Source: Rhodococcoides fascians A44A
GTDB taxonomy: Bacteria; Actinomycetota; Actinomycetes; Mycobacteriales; Mycobacteriaceae
DNA length: 64,000 bases
NCBI RefSeq assembly: GCF_000760735.1
Contig: NZ_JMEX01000004.1
Location: 310,947 to 374,946 of the forward strand
Direction: 5' to 3'
Shown: positions 8,554-18,814 of the stretch, piece after piece
How the letters are laid out: the number at the start of each line of letters is the position of its first letter
Position numbering within the stretch: position 1 is the stretch's first letter
Notes under the pieces: model-generated
Databases searched by the model: none
What the model was told of the DNA's origin: nothing
Seen by the model: the letters and a program-made list of their open reading frames with translations, nothing else
Position numbers and translations under genes: made by a program

Positions 8554-8949
8554 TCACGGAAGCAGGCCCTCGCGCGCTTTCTCCACTCCTCCGAGGACCA
8601 GCACCAGCATGGTCATCAGGGCTTCGTCGTCGAGGCCACTCGCCGGAAACGTGTAGCGCAGCAGCACATCCGCCGATTTCTCGTGGACGTTCACCGAGAT
8701 GGACCCGAACTGCGAGTCCGCATTACGGTCCGCCACCTTCTTGTGCAGAGCGGCCTTGAGGGGCCGGTCCCACGCCAGCACCGCCGTCAGCGACAGCACC
8801 TCGAGCCCTGGCGACAGTGCCACCGAGCGGAGGGAACACAGGGCCCCGGCATAGTCGAAGCCGAGCGAGCCTTCCTCCCCGACGACGACCGTCGCGAACT
8901 GCGACAGCGCCAGTTCGGCACGCGACTGCAGGGTCGTGGGCTCACTCAT
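8554..8949 (-). CDS. Conserved actinobacterial protein (Rv2360c-like)
   Basis: This 131-residue soluble protein has no catalytic motif I recognise. It contains alternating hydrophobic strands ([22 protein letters not shown]) and a C-terminal helix ([23 protein letters not shown]), reminiscent of YbjN or secretion-chaperone folds, but that resemblance is weak. Its 5' end overlaps the uppS 3' end by 8 bp and it ends the long minus-strand run. M. tuberculosis has a gene of similar size in the same place next to zur and uppS. Function unknown. Confidence 0.8.
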   Translation of the reverse strand: MSEPTTLQSRAELALSQFATVVVGEEGSLGFDYAGALCSLRSVALSPGLEVLSLTAVLAWDRPLKAALHKKVADRNADSQFGSISVNVHEKSADVLLRYTFPASGLDDEALMTMLVLVLGGVEKAREGLLP

Positions 8950-9760
8950 ACTTCACTCCTCCGAATCGACGGTCCCTGGACGCGTACTCGATGCACGCTT
9001 CCCAGAGGTCCCGGCGATCGAAATCCGGAAACAGTTTCTTCTGAAAGACGAACTCCGCGTATGCGGACTGCCAGATGAGGAAGTTGGATGTGCGCTGCTC
9101 CCCCGACGGACGCAGGAACAGATCGACGTCCGGCATGTCTGCTTCGTCGAGGTACTTGGCGACGGTGGCTTCGGTGATCTTCTCGGGATCGAGTTTTCCC
9201 GCCGCCACCTGACGCGCGATTTCTCGTGTTGCGTCGGCGATCTCGGCACGCCCACCATAATTGACGCACATCGTCAGCGTCATGACGGTGTTCTTCTTCG
9301 TCAGTTCCTCGGCGACTTCCAGTTCCTTGATGACGCTGCGCCACAAGCGAGGCCGTCGTCCGGCCCACCGAACTCGGACACCCATCTCGTTCATCTCGTC
9401 ACGGCGACGCCGGATGACGTCGCGGTTGAAGCCCATCAGGAACTTCACCTCGTCCGGGCTGCGCTTCCAGTTCTCTGTCGAGAACGCGTAGGCCGACAGC
9501 CACTTGACTCCGATGTCGATGCATCCGCAAACGGTGTCCATGAGCACAGCCTCGCCGCGCTCGTGACCTGCGGTTCGTGGCATTCCACGGTCCTGTGCCC
9601 ACCGGCCGTTGCCGTCCATGACGAGGGCGACGTGACGCGGAATCAGTTCGGGTTGAATGATCGGAGGCGTGGCTCCCGACGGGTGTGGATCAGGGGGCCG
9701 AATCGCCCTGTCACCGTCAGACTGACTGCGCGGTTCGCGTCGGAGAATCACGGTCTTCAT
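8942..9760 (-). CDS. uppS: Polyprenyl (decaprenyl) diphosphate synthase
   Basis: This cis-prenyltransferase of 272 residues makes the long-chain polyprenyl phosphate carrier for peptidoglycan and arabinogalactan. The signature [14 protein letters not shown] carries the catalytic Asp. [21 protein letters not shown] and the C-terminal [20 protein letters not shown] are all present; the [11 protein letters not shown] form is that of Rv2361c. ATG at 9760 was chosen; it overlaps the recO 3' end by 44 bp, which shows coupling. Membrane-associated. Specificity for decaprenyl product is inferred from the mycobacterial homologue. Confidence 0.94.
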   Translation of the reverse strand: MKTVILRREPRSQSDGDRAIRPPDPHPSGATPPIIQPELIPRHVALVMDGNGRWAQDRGMPRTAGHERGEAVLMDTVCGCIDIGVKWLSAYAFSTENWKRSPDEVKFLMGFNRDVIRRRRDEMNEMGVRVRWAGRRPRLWRSVIKELEVAEELTKKNTVMTLTMCVNYGGRAEIADATREIARQVAAGKLDPEKITEATVAKYLDEADMPDVDLFLRPSGEQRTSNFLIWQSAYAEFVFQKKLFPDFDRRDLWEACIEYASRDRRFGGVKYE

Positions 9761-10541
9761 CCTGCCCGACGCCGGTTGCTCGAACCGCACCAGGCCCGAC
9801 CTGATGCGGCGCTGTGCGTTCGACGAGCGGCAACGTCCGGAGTTGGCGTTCCAGGTGCCACTGAAGATGAGCGGCGACCAGTCCACTGGCTTGGGACCGA
9901 ACGGCCGTCGACGTCGTTTCCGTGTAGTCCCATTCACCGCGTTCGAGGGCGACCATCAGGTCCACGACGCCGGTCATGGGCGTCGCCGAACCCGGGGGCC
10001 GGCAGTGCACGCACACGGACCCACCTGCCGCGACATGAAATGCTCGGTGCGGCCCCGGAGCTGCACACCGCGCGCATTCGGTCAACGACGGCGCCCAGCC
10101 GGAGAAGCCCATGGCTCGGAGCAGGAACGCGTCGAGAATCAATTCAGGAGGGTGAGATCGATCGGCGAGCGCGCGCAGCGCGCCCACGGTCAGCTGGTGC
10201 AGACGTTTCGCCGGTGCATGTTCTTCACCGGCCAGCCGCTCCGCGGTCTCGAGGATCGCGCAGCCGGTGGTGTAGCAGCCGTAGTCGCTGACGATGTCGC
10301 CGCCGAACGCGTTGACTGTGTGCACCTGGGTGACGATGTCCAGATTTCGACCCGGATGAAGAAGCAAGTCGACGTGGGCAAAGGGCTCGAGCCGAGCCCC
10401 GAACTTCGATTTCGTGCGGCGCACCCCCTTCGCGACGGCCCGAACGATGCCGTTGTCACGAGTCAGTAGCGTGACAATACGGTCGGCCTCGCCCAGCTTG
10501 TGCTGGCGCAGCACGACTGCGTTGTCCCGGTATAGCCTCAC
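9717..10541 (-). CDS. recO: DNA repair protein RecO
   Basis: The 274-residue protein helps load RecA at gaps in the RecF pathway. The N-terminal OB fold is clear ([37 protein letters not shown]), followed by the helical domain. A zinc-finger-like set CARC and CVHC (about residues 159 and 180) is intact. The start is GTG at 10541. About 30 C-terminal residues after [11 protein letters not shown] are low-complexity and overlap uppS. It lies 52 bp downstream of era. Confidence 0.93.
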   Translation of the reverse strand: MRLYRDNAVVLRQHKLGEADRIVTLLTRDNGIVRAVAKGVRRTKSKFGARLEPFAHVDLLLHPGRNLDIVTQVHTVNAFGGDIVSDYGCYTTGCAILETAERLAGEEHAPAKRLHQLTVGALRALADRSHPPELILDAFLLRAMGFSGWAPSLTECARCAAPGPHRAFHVAAGGSVCVHCRPPGSATPMTGVVDLMVALERGEWDYTETTSTAVRSQASGLVAAHLQWHLERQLRTLPLVERTAPHQVGPGAVRATGVGQDEDRDSPTRTAQSV

Positions 10542-10593
10542 GTACTCCAGTGTCCCACGGAGCGGGGGTAGCGCATCTTCGCCACTCGGGCTT

Positions 10594-11505
10594 CTAGAAG
10601 CCGAGCTTGCCCATCTGCTTCGGGTCGGTCTGCCAGTCCTTGGCGATTTTGACGTGCAGGTCGAGGTAGATCCTCGTGCCGAGGAGTTTTTCGATCTGCA
10701 GCCTCGACGCGGTGCCGACCTCTTTCAGTCTCGATCCGCCTTTGCCGATGATGATGGCTTTCTGGCTCGGGCGTTCGACGTAGAGGATCGCGTGGACGTC
10801 GAGCATGTTGTCGTGGCCCTCGCGAGGGGTGACCTCGTCGATCACCACGGCGAGCGAGTGCGGGAGTTCGTCGCGCACGCCTTCCAGCGCTGCTTCGCGG
10901 ATGAGCTCGGCCATCAGGACGTCTTCGGGCTCGTCGGTCAGTTCGCCGTCCGGGTAGAAGGCAGGGCCCTCCGGCAGCTCCGACGCGAACAGGTCGACGA
11001 GCTTCTCCACCTGCTCACCCGACGCGGCGGAGACCGGAATGACGTGACTGTCCTCGCCGAGGAGCTTCGAGAGCGCCATCAACTGCTGTACGACGCGTTC
11101 CTTCTTGACTTTGTCGATCTTGGTGACGATGCCGATCAACGTGGTCCTGGGCGCGATGTGACGCACCTGTTCGAGGATCCACCGATCGCCGGGGCCGATC
11201 TTCTCGTCGGCCGGGATGCAGAGCCCGATGATGTCGACCTCGGAGTACGTTTCCTGGACCAGGTCGTTCAGGCGCTGCCCCAGAAGCGTTCTGGGCCGGT
11301 GGAGTCCGGGCGTGTCGACGAGGATCAGCTGCGCGTGCTCGCGGTGAACGATTCCGCGGATGGTGTGCCGCGTCGTCTGCGGCCGGGACGAGGTGATCGC
11401 GATCTTGGAGCCGACGAGCGCGTTGGTGAGCGTCGACTTGCCGGTGTTCGGCCGTCCGACGAAACAGATGAATCCTGATCGAAATTCGGTGCCTGCGTCG
11501 GTCAT
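10594..11505 (-). CDS. era: GTPase Era
   Basis: This 303-residue essential GTPase binds 16S rRNA during 30S maturation. The G domain has G1 [10 protein letters not shown]2 within TTRHTIRG, G3 DTPGL and G4 TKID (as IVTKIDKV). The C-terminal KH domain contains [14 protein letters not shown]. The ATG at 11505 overlaps the stop of the upstream CBS-domain gene (ATGA). The neighbouring ybeY supports a shared ribosome-assembly role. The mycobacterial amiA2 gene that lies near here is absent. Confidence 0.97.
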   Translation of the reverse strand: MTDAGTEFRSGFICFVGRPNTGKSTLTNALVGSKIAITSSRPQTTRHTIRGIVHREHAQLILVDTPGLHRPRTLLGQRLNDLVQETYSEVDIIGLCIPADEKIGPGDRWILEQVRHIAPRTTLIGIVTKIDKVKKERVVQQLMALSKLLGEDSHVIPVSAASGEQVEKLVDLFASELPEGPAFYPDGELTDEPEDVLMAELIREAALEGVRDELPHSLAVVIDEVTPREGHDNMLDVHAILYVERPSQKAIIIGKGGSRLKEVGTASRLQIEKLLGTRIYLDLHVKIAKDWQTDPKQMGKLGF

Positions 11506-12854
11506 TCTTCGTCTCCCAGCTCTTCCCGCCGTGTGTGGCTGGGATCGTCGTCGTCTGCCGTGTCGTGCTCGTCGTCCTCTTCGGGAGCTGGCACTCGTTC
11601 CACCAGAACGGTCGTGATGCGTACTCGCCCACGTGGGTCCGCCCCACCTTCGCCGATCAGGATCAGGCCGTGTGTCTCGACGCGCGAACCGGGTAGCGGC
11701 ACGCGGCCGAGCTCGTAGCCGAGCAGGCCACCGATGGTGTCCACGTCCTCGGACTCGATCTCGATGTCGAACAGTTCACCGACGTCCTCCAGTGTGACGC
11801 GGGCGGACACACGATAGGTGCCGTCGCCCAGGTCCTCGATGGGCGCGACCTCGGCGGAATCGTATTCGTCGGCGATCTCGCCGACGATCTCCTCCAGCAC
11901 GTCCTCGATGGTCACCAGCCCTGCGATGCCACCGTATTCGTCGACCAGCAGGGCCATGTGGTTTCGATCGCGCTGCATCTCGGCCAGCAGGCTGTCCAGT
12001 GCCTTCGAATCCGGCACGAACACCGCAGGCCGCATCAGTTCGTCGACCTTGACGCCGCGGCCACCGTCGGTGGAGTAGTACGTCCGCTGGACGAGGTCCT
12101 TGAGATACACCACGCCCACGACGTCGTCGACGTTCTCGCCGATGACCGGGATGCGGGAGTGTCCGCTGCGGACTGCAAGGGATGTGGCTTGGCCTGCCGA
12201 CTTGTCGGATTCGATCCACACCATCTCCGGGCGGGGCACCATGATCTCGCGCGCGGAGGTGTCCCCGAGTTCGAACACCGACTGGATCATCCGACGCTCG
12301 TCGTCGGCAACGACGCCGCGTTCGCGGGCCATGTCCACCAGCTCGCGAAGCTCGATCTCCGACGCGAACGGGCCGTTGCGAAAACCGCGTCCAGGTGTGA
12401 TGGCATTTCCGATGAGGATGAGAAGCCGGCTGATCGGGCCGAGTATCCAGCCGAGAGCTCGAAGCGGAAACGCGGCGGACAATGCGATCGAGTACGCGTG
12501 CTGCCTACCGAGCGTTCGCGGGCCGACACCCACCGCCACATAGCTGACCAGCACCATGACGACGGCGGTGACCGTCAGAGCGAGTGTTTCCGACAGCAGG
12601 TCCATCATGCCGCCGACGAGAAGTACGGTTGCCGCGATCTCGCACAGAATGCGCAGCAGAACCGTCAGGTTGACGTAGCGTGGCCGGTCCGCGACCACCT
12701 CGAGCAATCCGATTGCACCGGGCCGCTCGTCCTTGGCCATGTCCTCGATCCGTGCCCGCGACACGGTGTTGAGGGCCGAGTCGACGGCAGCGAAGACACC
12801 TGCGACGGGCACCAGCACCACTGCGGAAACGATGAGTGCGGGTGCACTGCTCAC
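11502..12854 (-). CDS. CorC/HlyC-like DUF21-CBS membrane protein
   Basis: The 450-residue protein has an N-terminal DUF21 (CNNM) membrane domain with about four hydrophobic segments, including [20 protein letters not shown] and [23 protein letters not shown] pair follows ([14 protein letters not shown] to [20 protein letters not shown]), then a CorC_HlyC C-terminal domain. The extreme end is acidic ([13 protein letters not shown]). The start is GTG at 12854, which overlaps the ybeY stop (GTGA). Relatives act in magnesium export or homeostasis. It corresponds to Rv2366c and sits between ybeY and era as in most actinobacteria. Confidence 0.92.
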   Translation of the reverse strand: MSSAPALIVSAVVLVPVAGVFAAVDSALNTVSRARIEDMAKDERPGAIGLLEVVADRPRYVNLTVLLRILCEIAATVLLVGGMMDLLSETLALTVTAVVMVLVSYVAVGVGPRTLGRQHAYSIALSAAFPLRALGWILGPISRLLILIGNAITPGRGFRNGPFASEIELRELVDMARERGVVADDERRMIQSVFELGDTSAREIMVPRPEMVWIESDKSAGQATSLAVRSGHSRIPVIGENVDDVVGVVYLKDLVQRTYYSTDGGRGVKVDELMRPAVFVPDSKALDSLLAEMQRDRNHMALLVDEYGGIAGLVTIEDVLEEIVGEIADEYDSAEVAPIEDLGDGTYRVSARVTLEDVGELFDIEIESEDVDTIGGLLGYELGRVPLPGSRVETHGLILIGEGGADPRGRVRITTVLVERVPAPEEDDEHDTADDDDPSHTRREELGDEE

Positions 12855-13393
12855 AGGTTCTCGTCCCTGGAGAACCCGGTCTTGCCCAGTAGCCGTGCGT
12901 CGCGAGCCGCTTGGATCTCGGCTTCCTCGGTCCGCCGGAGATCCTCGTACCATTCTTCGAGGATGCGATTCTGGAGACCGAACATCTCCTTCTCCTCGTC
13001 GGGCTCGGCGTGGTCGTAGCCGAGCAGATGCAGCACACCGTGCACCGTGAGAAGAGCGAGTTCGTGTTCCAGCGGGTGCCCGGCTGCGGCTGCCTGATCG
13101 GCAGCGAACGACGGACACAACACGATGTCGCCGAGCATCGACGGCCCCGGCTCGGGGGCGTCGGGACGGCCTCCGGGCTCCAGTTCGTCCATGGGAAACG
13201 ACATCACGTCCGTCGGACCCGGGAGATCCATCCACCGCATGTGCAGGTCGGCCATGGTCGCCGAGTCCACCAGCACCATCGACAGTTCGGCGGCAGGGTG
13301 CACGTCCATACTCGCGATCGCGAACCTCGCCACGCTCACCAGTTCCGGCTCGGAGACATCCATCCCCGATTCGTTGGACACCTCGATACTCAT
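12851..13393 (-). CDS. ybeY: Endoribonuclease YbeY
   Basis: The 180-residue metalloprotein processes the 16S rRNA 3' end and takes part in ribosome quality control. The zinc motif [16 protein letters not shown] gives the H3 ligand set. The preceding [13 protein letters not shown] is the usual substrate loop. A longer C-terminal helix (about 30 residues past the family core) is typical of actinobacteria. ATG at 13393 is preceded by a 45-bp gap from phoH. It is coupled to the downstream CBS-domain gene. Confidence 0.95.
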   Translation of the reverse strand: MSIEVSNESGMDVSEPELVSVARFAIASMDVHPAAELSMVLVDSATMADLHMRWMDLPGPTDVMSFPMDELEPGGRPDAPEPGPSMLGDIVLCPSFAADQAAAAGHPLEHELALLTVHGVLHLLGYDHAEPDEEKEMFGLQNRILEEWYEDLRRTEEAEIQAARDARLLGKTGFSRDENL

Positions 13394-13438
13394 CTACCGC
13401 TCATTCTCTGTCGATTCTCCGCTCGGGCAGCCATGAGT

Positions 13439-14488
13439 CTAACGGCGTGCGGCACGTGCCCCACCCGAGCGTCGCTGCGCACGGTTGCCGATCGAGTCGT
13501 TGCTCTCGCGCGAGGACTCGAAGCGCTCGTACGCGTCGACGATGTCGGACACCAGCCGATGCCGAACCACGTCACTGCTGGTCAGCTGCGCGAAGTGGAT
13601 GTCGTCGACCTCGATCAGGATTTCGCTCGCGGCGCGCAGACCCGATCGAGCTCCACCCGGCAGGTCGACCTGGGTGACGTCTCCGGTGACGACGATCTTG
13701 GATCCGAACCCCAACCGCGTCAGGAACATCTTCATCTGCTCGGCAGTGGTGTTCTGAGCCTCGTCGAGAATGATGAAGGCATCGTTGAGGGTTCGGCCAC
13801 GCATGTACGCGAGTGGCGCCACCTCGATGACGCCCGCCTGCATCAGCTTCGGGATGGCTTCGACGTCCATCATGTCGTGCAACGCGTCGTGCAGCGGACG
13901 CAGATACGGATCGATCTTCTCGTGCAACGTGCCGGGCAGGAATCCGAGACGCTCGCCGGCCTCCACTGCCGGCCTGGTCAGGATGATTCGACTGACCTGC
14001 TTGGCCTGCAGAGCCTGCACGGCCTTCGCCATGGCGAGGTAGGTCTTGCCGGTTCCCGCAGGCCCGATGCCGAACACGATGGTGTTCGCGTCGATGGCGT
14101 CGACGTACCGCTTCTGGTTGAGGGTCTTCGGCCGAATGGTCTTGCCTCGGCGCGAGAGGATGTCCAAGCTGAGGACCTCGGCCGGCGACTCGGAGACGCC
14201 CTCGGTGAGCATCGCCACCGTGCGCCGGACGGCGTCGGGAGTCAGAGGTTGGGCACGCTTGACGACGGCCGCCAGCTCGGAGATCACGCGTTCCGCCAGC
14301 GCGACGTCCGCGACCTTGCCGCTGAGCGTCACCGCGTTACCGCGCACATGGATATCCGCGCTCAGCATCTGCTCGAGTGTGCGTAGGTTCTCGTCCGACG
14401 GTCCCAGCAGCGGCGGAACCGCTTCTGGTGCCAATTCCATACTCGACCGAACCTGGCGTTCGGCAGGAAGATCGCTGTGTTCACTCAC
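13439..14488 (-). CDS. phoH: PhoH-like ATPase
   Basis: The 349-residue cytosolic P-loop protein has Walker A GPAGTGKTYLA at about residues 144-154 and Walker B AFIILDEAQN. Downstream motifs TGDVTQVDLP and the arginine in GGARSGL complete the helicase-like core. An N-terminal region of about 110 residues, with a KH-like stretch (LEQMLSADIHVRGNAVTLSG), is present. The start is GTG at 14488. Fixed linkage to ybeY and era suggests a role in RNA metabolism or ribosome maturation rather than phosphate starvation alone. It probably starts the second transcription unit of the run. Confidence 0.95.
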   Translation of the reverse strand: MSEHSDLPAERQVRSSMELAPEAVPPLLGPSDENLRTLEQMLSADIHVRGNAVTLSGKVADVALAERVISELAAVVKRAQPLTPDAVRRTVAMLTEGVSESPAEVLSLDILSRRGKTIRPKTLNQKRYVDAIDANTIVFGIGPAGTGKTYLAMAKAVQALQAKQVSRIILTRPAVEAGERLGFLPGTLHEKIDPYLRPLHDALHDMMDVEAIPKLMQAGVIEVAPLAYMRGRTLNDAFIILDEAQNTTAEQMKMFLTRLGFGSKIVVTGDVTQVDLPGGARSGLRAASEILIEVDDIHFAQLTSSDVVRHRLVSDIVDAYERFESSRESNDSIGNRAQRRSGGARAARR

Positions 14489-14590
14489 GTGGTGGCTATG
14501 GCCTGCTTTCGGTTGTCTGGTCTCGAACTCGGCTGTTGGAAGTTTAACGCTCCTGGATGTGAGCGCATTCCAATTACTCCGCCCGCAGCG

Positions 14591-15325
14591 TCACTCCACC
14601 ACCGCGGCGAGAGAGTGCTTCCAGCATCGGCTACCGGGCTGGAGAAATGCGAAATGATCCTCGCCGTCGACGACGACCGAGGTCACGTGGTCTCCCGCCG
14701 CACGTGCCGCCTGTGCGTACTCTTCGCTCTGCGACACCGAGACCTGCACGTCCTCGGCCCCGTGGATGCAGTGCACGGGAATACCGGTCGGCACGCGATG
14801 GAGCGGCGATGCCGCACGGTAGGTCTGCGGCGCGTCGTCGTAGTCGACGTCGAAGAGTGCCCGAATCGGCTCGTAGGAGGCGCGGGACACCAGATCGAGT
14901 ACACCCGCCTGCGACACCACCCGCGACGGCCGAATTGCGACGTCCCGCTCCCCGGCAAGCCAGACCGCGAGGTGGCCACCGGCCGAATGACCCAGCAGAC
15001 GCACGTCGGCGAGATTCAGCGTGCGCGGTGAATTGTCCTGCACCACAGTGGCGACCGCGGCGACGGCCGACGCCACGTCGCTGCTGATCTCGGGCCAGAG
15101 CCCTCCGGCACCCACACGTCGGTACTCGATGTTCCAGGCGGCGTACCCGGCCCGCGCGCATTCGACGGCGTACTGCGTTCCCAGGTTGAGCGCGTACTGC
15201 CCACTCCAGAAGCCGCCGTGGATGACCACGACGACCGAAAGCGGTTCCGTCGCATCACCTTCGGGCAGATACAGATGCCCGAACTGCTGCGGGTGGTCAC
15301 CGTAGGCGATGGTGGTTCGCTTCAT
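14591..15325 (-). CDS. Alpha/beta-hydrolase (esterase/BD-FAE-like)
   Basis: The 244-residue enzyme has oxyanion-hole motif VVIHGGFWSG, nucleophile elbow LGHSAGGHLA (catalytic Ser) and the acid and His regions IHGAEDVQV and DGEDHFAF. The layout resembles kynurenine formamidase or the BD-FAE/carboxylesterase group. No signal peptide is seen. The ATG at 15325 overlaps the rsmE stop (ATGA), so it is translated with the hrcA-dnaJ-rsmE unit. The substrate is unknown; a link to rRNA methylation or heat shock is not evident. Confidence 0.85.
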   Translation of the reverse strand: MKRTTIAYGDHPQQFGHLYLPEGDATEPLSVVVVIHGGFWSGQYALNLGTQYAVECARAGYAAWNIEYRRVGAGGLWPEISSDVASAVAAVATVVQDNSPRTLNLADVRLLGHSAGGHLAVWLAGERDVAIRPSRVVSQAGVLDLVSRASYEPIRALFDVDYDDAPQTYRAASPLHRVPTGIPVHCIHGAEDVQVSVSQSEEYAQAARAAGDHVTSVVVDGEDHFAFLQPGSRCWKHSLAAVVE

Positions 15326-16098
15326 TCCGGCGATCCGAAGTCGAGGGGCGCGTGCCTCCATCTGTCGGTGAGTGCCCCGATCGCACCCAGCGCAACCGCT
15401 GCCGCCGTCGACGTCCGTAACACCGTGGGCCCCAGCATGACCGGGGTCGCCCCGGCATCCGTCAGCCGAGCGATCTCCTTGTCGTCGATGCCGCCCTCCG
15501 GCCCGACGATCAACAGGACCTCCGGGACGGTTCGGAACGGGAGCGAAGAGAACTCGGCGGTTGCCGCCTCGTGCAGCACCGCGACCACCCCGCCTCGTCC
15601 GACCACGTCGCGCGCCAGGGAGACCACGCCTGCGGTGTCCTGCACGTCGCTCACCGACGGCACGAACGGCCGCCTGGACTGCTTCGACGCCGCGGCTGCG
15701 ACTCCTTGCCATCGCGCGACGCCCTTGGCTGCCTTCGGTCCGTCCCAGCGCGCAACGCAGCGCGCGGACTGCCACGGGTGAATCGAATCGATACCCGCTT
15801 CGGTGGCCAGTTCGACCGCCAGCTCCGAGCGCTCTGCTTTGGGTAGCGCCTGGACCAGGCCGACGGTCGGTGTCGGCTGCGTTGCTGCGGATCGAGCGTT
15901 CACCGACAGCTCGAGACGGTTTTTCTCCGCAGCCGTCACGACGGTGTAGGCGAGGCCGCCTCTACCGTCGGACAGCAGTATCCGTTCGCCGACGCGGATG
16001 CGCCGGACCGTGGCGGCGTGGTGACCTTCCTTGCCGTCCAGCACCGCGACGCCACCGACCGCGGGCAGCGGATCGAGATAGAAGACGGTAGCCGCCAT
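15322..16098 (-). CDS. rsmE: 16S rRNA (uracil1498-N3)-methyltransferase
   Basis: This 258-residue SPOUT methyltransferase modifies U1498 of 16S rRNA using SAM. The N-terminal PUA-like domain includes HHAATVRRIRVGERILLSDG. The knotted C-terminal domain carries LLIVGPEGGIDDKEI and MLGPTVLRTSTAA, the two diagnostic SAM-binding loops. ATG at 16098 lies 2 bp after the dnaJ stop. The position after hrcA and dnaJ is the common actinobacterial and Firmicute heat-shock order. Confidence 0.95.
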   Translation of the reverse strand: MAATVFYLDPLPAVGGVAVLDGKEGHHAATVRRIRVGERILLSDGRGGLAYTVVTAAEKNRLELSVNARSAATQPTPTVGLVQALPKAERSELAVELATEAGIDSIHPWQSARCVARWDGPKAAKGVARWQGVAAAASKQSRRPFVPSVSDVQDTAGVVSLARDVVGRGGVVAVLHEAATAEFSSLPFRTVPEVLLIVGPEGGIDDKEIARLTDAGATPVMLGPTVLRTSTAAAVALGAIGALTDRWRHAPLDFGSPE

Positions 16099-16100
16099 CG

Positions 16101-17255
16101 TCAGCGACCGCTGAACGCTTCCCGCAACCGGGAGAACAACCCGCCGCTGTGCTGAGATCCGGTGGTGACGACCTCGGCGGCGTCGCGGTCACGCAACCGC
16201 TTCAGGTCCTCGAGCACCTGAGTCTGCTTGCTGTCCAGGCGAGAGGGCACGACGACTTCCAAGTGCGCGTGGAGGTCGCCGCGGACGCCCGAGCGGAGCT
16301 TCGGCATTCCGTGTCCGCGCAGCACCGCGACCGACCCCGGCTGGGTGCCCTGGTCGACCGTGATCTCGGTCGGTCCGTCGATGATGGCGTCCACGGACAC
16401 CGATGTTCCGAGTGCTGCGTCCACCATGGGGACGCGGATGGTGCAGTGCAGGTCGTCGCCGTCGCGAACGAACACCTCGTGCGGCTGCTCGACGATCTCG
16501 ACGTACAGGTCACCGGCAGGGCCACCACCCGGTCCGACCTCGCCCTGTGACGCGAGGCGGATACGCATTCCGTTGCTGACGCCGACGGGCACCTTCACCG
16601 AGATCTCACGACGCGACCGCACCCTGCCGTCACCCGCGCACTTACGGCACGGGTCGGGAATGGTCTCGCCGGCTCCGCGGCACGTAGGGCACGGGCGCGA
16701 CGTCATGACCTGGCCGAGGAACGAGCGCTGCACCGACTGGACCTCACCGGCACCGCCACACGTCTCGCAGCGCACCGGCTTGGAGTCCCCGTTGGTGCCG
16801 GAACCGGTACACACGTCGCAGAGAATCGCCGTGTCGACGGTGATGTGCTTGGTGACACCGGTGGCGCATTCGTCGAGCGTCAGCTTGGTGCGCAGCAAGG
16901 AGTCGGCACCGGGCTGAACACGGCCACGGGGACCACGCCCGCCGCCTTGGCCTCCACCGCCGAAGAACGCTTCGAAGACGTCGCCGAGACCTCCGCCGAA
17001 GCCCGCGCCGCCGAAGCCACCGCCTCCGCCGCCGCCCTGCTGCAACGGATCGCCGCCGAGGTCGACGATGCGGCGCTTCTCCGGGTCGGACAGCACCTCG
17101 TACGCCGTCGAGATGTCCTTGAACCGAGCCTGGGCAGCCTCGTCCGGGTTCACGTCGGGGTGGAGCTCACGCGCCAACTTGCGGTAGGCGCGCTTGATCT
17201 CCTGGTCGGTGGCCTTCTGACCGACCCCGAGTGTTCCGTAATAGTCCCGTGCCAC
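16101..17255 (-). CDS. dnaJ: Chaperone DnaJ (DnaJ2)
   Basis: The 384-residue Hsp40 co-chaperone has a J domain with HPD at about residues 32-34 ([10 protein letters not shown]) and a Gly/Phe-rich linker (residues 75-110). Four zinc-centre repeats follow ([32 protein letters not shown]) and then the substrate-binding C-terminal domains. All residues expected of a type I DnaJ are present. The start is GTG at 17255. It is separated by 63 bp from hrcA upstream, so it is probably part of the HrcA-controlled unit. Confidence 0.96.
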   Translation of the reverse strand: MARDYYGTLGVGQKATDQEIKRAYRKLARELHPDVNPDEAAQARFKDISTAYEVLSDPEKRRIVDLGGDPLQQGGGGGGGFGGAGFGGGLGDVFEAFFGGGGQGGGRGPRGRVQPGADSLLRTKLTLDECATGVTKHITVDTAILCDVCTGSGTNGDSKPVRCETCGGAGEVQSVQRSFLGQVMTSRPCPTCRGAGETIPDPCRKCAGDGRVRSRREISVKVPVGVSNGMRIRLASQGEVGPGGGPAGDLYVEIVEQPHEVFVRDGDDLHCTIRVPMVDAALGTSVSVDAIIDGPTEITVDQGTQPGSVAVLRGHGMPKLRSGVRGDLHAHLEVVVPSRLDSKQTQVLEDLKRLRDRDAAEVVTTGSQHSGGLFSRLREAFSGR

Positions 17256-17318
17256 GTGAGTCTCTTTCTTCGAATCTGTTCTTGGTTGATCGAGCCGATG
17301 CAGTCGAGCTGGAGGTGC

Positions 17319-18362
17319 TCAGCGTTCTGCGAGCACTTCTCCGATGTATCTCGCAACGGCCGCAACCGATGCGATTGTTCCTGGATAGTCCATCCGCGTG
17401 GGCCCCAGCACACCCATGCCACCGAGCACCATGCCAGCCGAACCGTATCCAGTGGAAATCACCGAGGTGCCGCGCATCTCCTCGACCTGCGTTTCCTCGC
17501 CGATCCGGACGGTGACCGTGCGCGTGTCCTGCGTCACGGCTAGAAGCTTGAGCACGACGACCTGTTCCTCGAGCGCTTCGAGGACACCGCGCAAGGACCC
17601 GGGGAAGCCCGCGTCGCCCGCGAAGTCCGCCGCGTTGCGCGTCAGATTCGCGGTTCCCCCGAGAACCAACCGTTCCTCGGGATGTTCGACGAGCGATTCG
17701 ATCAGAACAGTTGCCGACCTGATGATGGCGTCACGCAGGGATGCGGGCGAGTTCTCCGCGAGCTCGGCGACGGCAGCCGACGCCGCAGCCAGCCGCTTGC
17801 CTTCCATCGCGCCACCGAGCAGTCGCCGCAGTTGCGCCAGCTCGTCGTCGTCGATGACGTCGCCGAGTTCCACGATCCGCTGATCGACGCGGCCCGAGTC
17901 CGTGATGAGCACCATCAGCAACCGTGCCGGGGTCAGCGCGACGATCTCGAGATGACGAACCGAGGACACCGACAGGGTCGGGTACTGCACGACCGCCACC
18001 TGACGAGTCAGCTGGGCCAGCAGCCGCACACCGCGTCGCAACACGTCGTCGAGGTCGACGCCGTTCTCGAGAAACTCCAGAATTGCCCGGCGCTCGGCGG
18101 ACGAGAGCGGTTTGACGTCCGCGATGCGGTCCACGAACTGCCGATACCCCTTGTCGGTGGGTACACGACCGGAACTGGTGTGCGGCTGCGCGATGTACCC
18201 CTCGGCCTCGAGCACCGCCATGTCGTTGCGGACGGTCGCGCTCGACACGCCCAGATTGTGACGCTCCACCAACGCCCGGGAGCCGACCGGTTCCTGAGTG
18301 GAGACGTAATCCGCGACGATTGCACGCAGAACTTCGAATCGCCTGTCCTCGGTGCTCGACAC
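17319..18362 (-). CDS. hrcA: Heat-inducible transcription repressor HrcA
   Basis: The repressor represses groE-type operons by binding CIRCE elements and is released on heat shock. The N-terminal winged helix includes [21 protein letters not shown] and [17 protein letters not shown]; a GAF-like domain and dimerisation insert follow. GTG at 18362 (347 residues) was preferred because GGGGGG lies just upstream and the family N terminus begins there; an ATG 27 bp further out is possible. I saw no clear CIRCE copy in front of hrcA here. A small conserved gene is divergent. Confidence 0.94.
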   Translation of the reverse strand: MSSTEDRRFEVLRAIVADYVSTQEPVGSRALVERHNLGVSSATVRNDMAVLEAEGYIAQPHTSSGRVPTDKGYRQFVDRIADVKPLSSAERRAILEFLENGVDLDDVLRRGVRLLAQLTRQVAVVQYPTLSVSSVRHLEIVALTPARLLMVLITDSGRVDQRIVELGDVIDDDELAQLRRLLGGAMEGKRLAAASAAVAELAENSPASLRDAIIRSATVLIESLVEHPEERLVLGGTANLTRNAADFAGDAGFPGSLRGVLEALEEQVVVLKLLAVTQDTRTVTVRIGEETQVEEMRGTSVISTGYGSAGMVLGGMGVLGPTRMDYPGTIASVAAVARYIGEVLAER

Positions 18363-18490
18363 GTTCCCCCCTTCGGTTCGTTCGGTCACGCGGTTGTCAA
18401 CAGTCTGAGTCTAGTAGCCGCGACGAACACGAGCCGTCCAAGGCCTTACTGTGGTGCGGTGACCTACTCGACTTCGACGACGTTCACCGC

Positions 18491-18796
18491 ATGATCTTCA
18501 AGGGCGTACGCGACGGGAAGCCGTATCCGGAGCACGGTCTCTCTCTGCGGGACTGGTCCAAGATCCCGCCGAGGCAGCTGCGACTCGACGAGATCGTCAC
18601 CACGACGAAGGTGCTCGAACTCGACAGACTCCTGTCCGAGGACTCCACGTTCTACGGCGACCTGTTCCCCCACGCCGTTCACTACCGGGGCGTGATCTAC
18701 CTCGAGGACGGACTGCATCGTGCAGTGCGCGCTGCGCTCCGGAACCGGACCGTGTTGCACGCCCGCGTGTTCGACTACGACGTCCTCGGCGCCTGA
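18491..18796 (+). CDS. Conserved small actinobacterial protein (Rv2375-like)
   Basis: This 101-residue soluble protein starts MIFKGVRDGKPYPEHGLSLR, which I recognise as the Rv2375 type. Conserved features are DWSKIPPRQLRLDEIVTTTK, SEDSTFYGDLFPHAVHYRG and EDGLHRAVRAALRNR. The DGLHR pattern is like that of ParB-related nuclease folds (DGxHR), suggesting a nucleotide or phosphate-binding loop, but this is only a resemblance. ATG at 18491 was chosen because all homology-like sequence begins there. It is divergent from hrcA and convergent with hemW. Function unknown. Confidence 0.88.
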   Translation: MIFKGVRDGKPYPEHGLSLRDWSKIPPRQLRLDEIVTTTKVLELDRLLSEDSTFYGDLFPHAVHYRGVIYLEDGLHRAVRAALRNRTVLHARVFDYDVLGA

Positions 18797-18814
18797 CGGT
18801 CCACACCCGACCGG

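Noticed and set aside
18363-18490. CIRCE operator expected in front of hrcA
   Set aside because: No TTAGCACTC-type inverted repeat is present in the hrcA upstream region.
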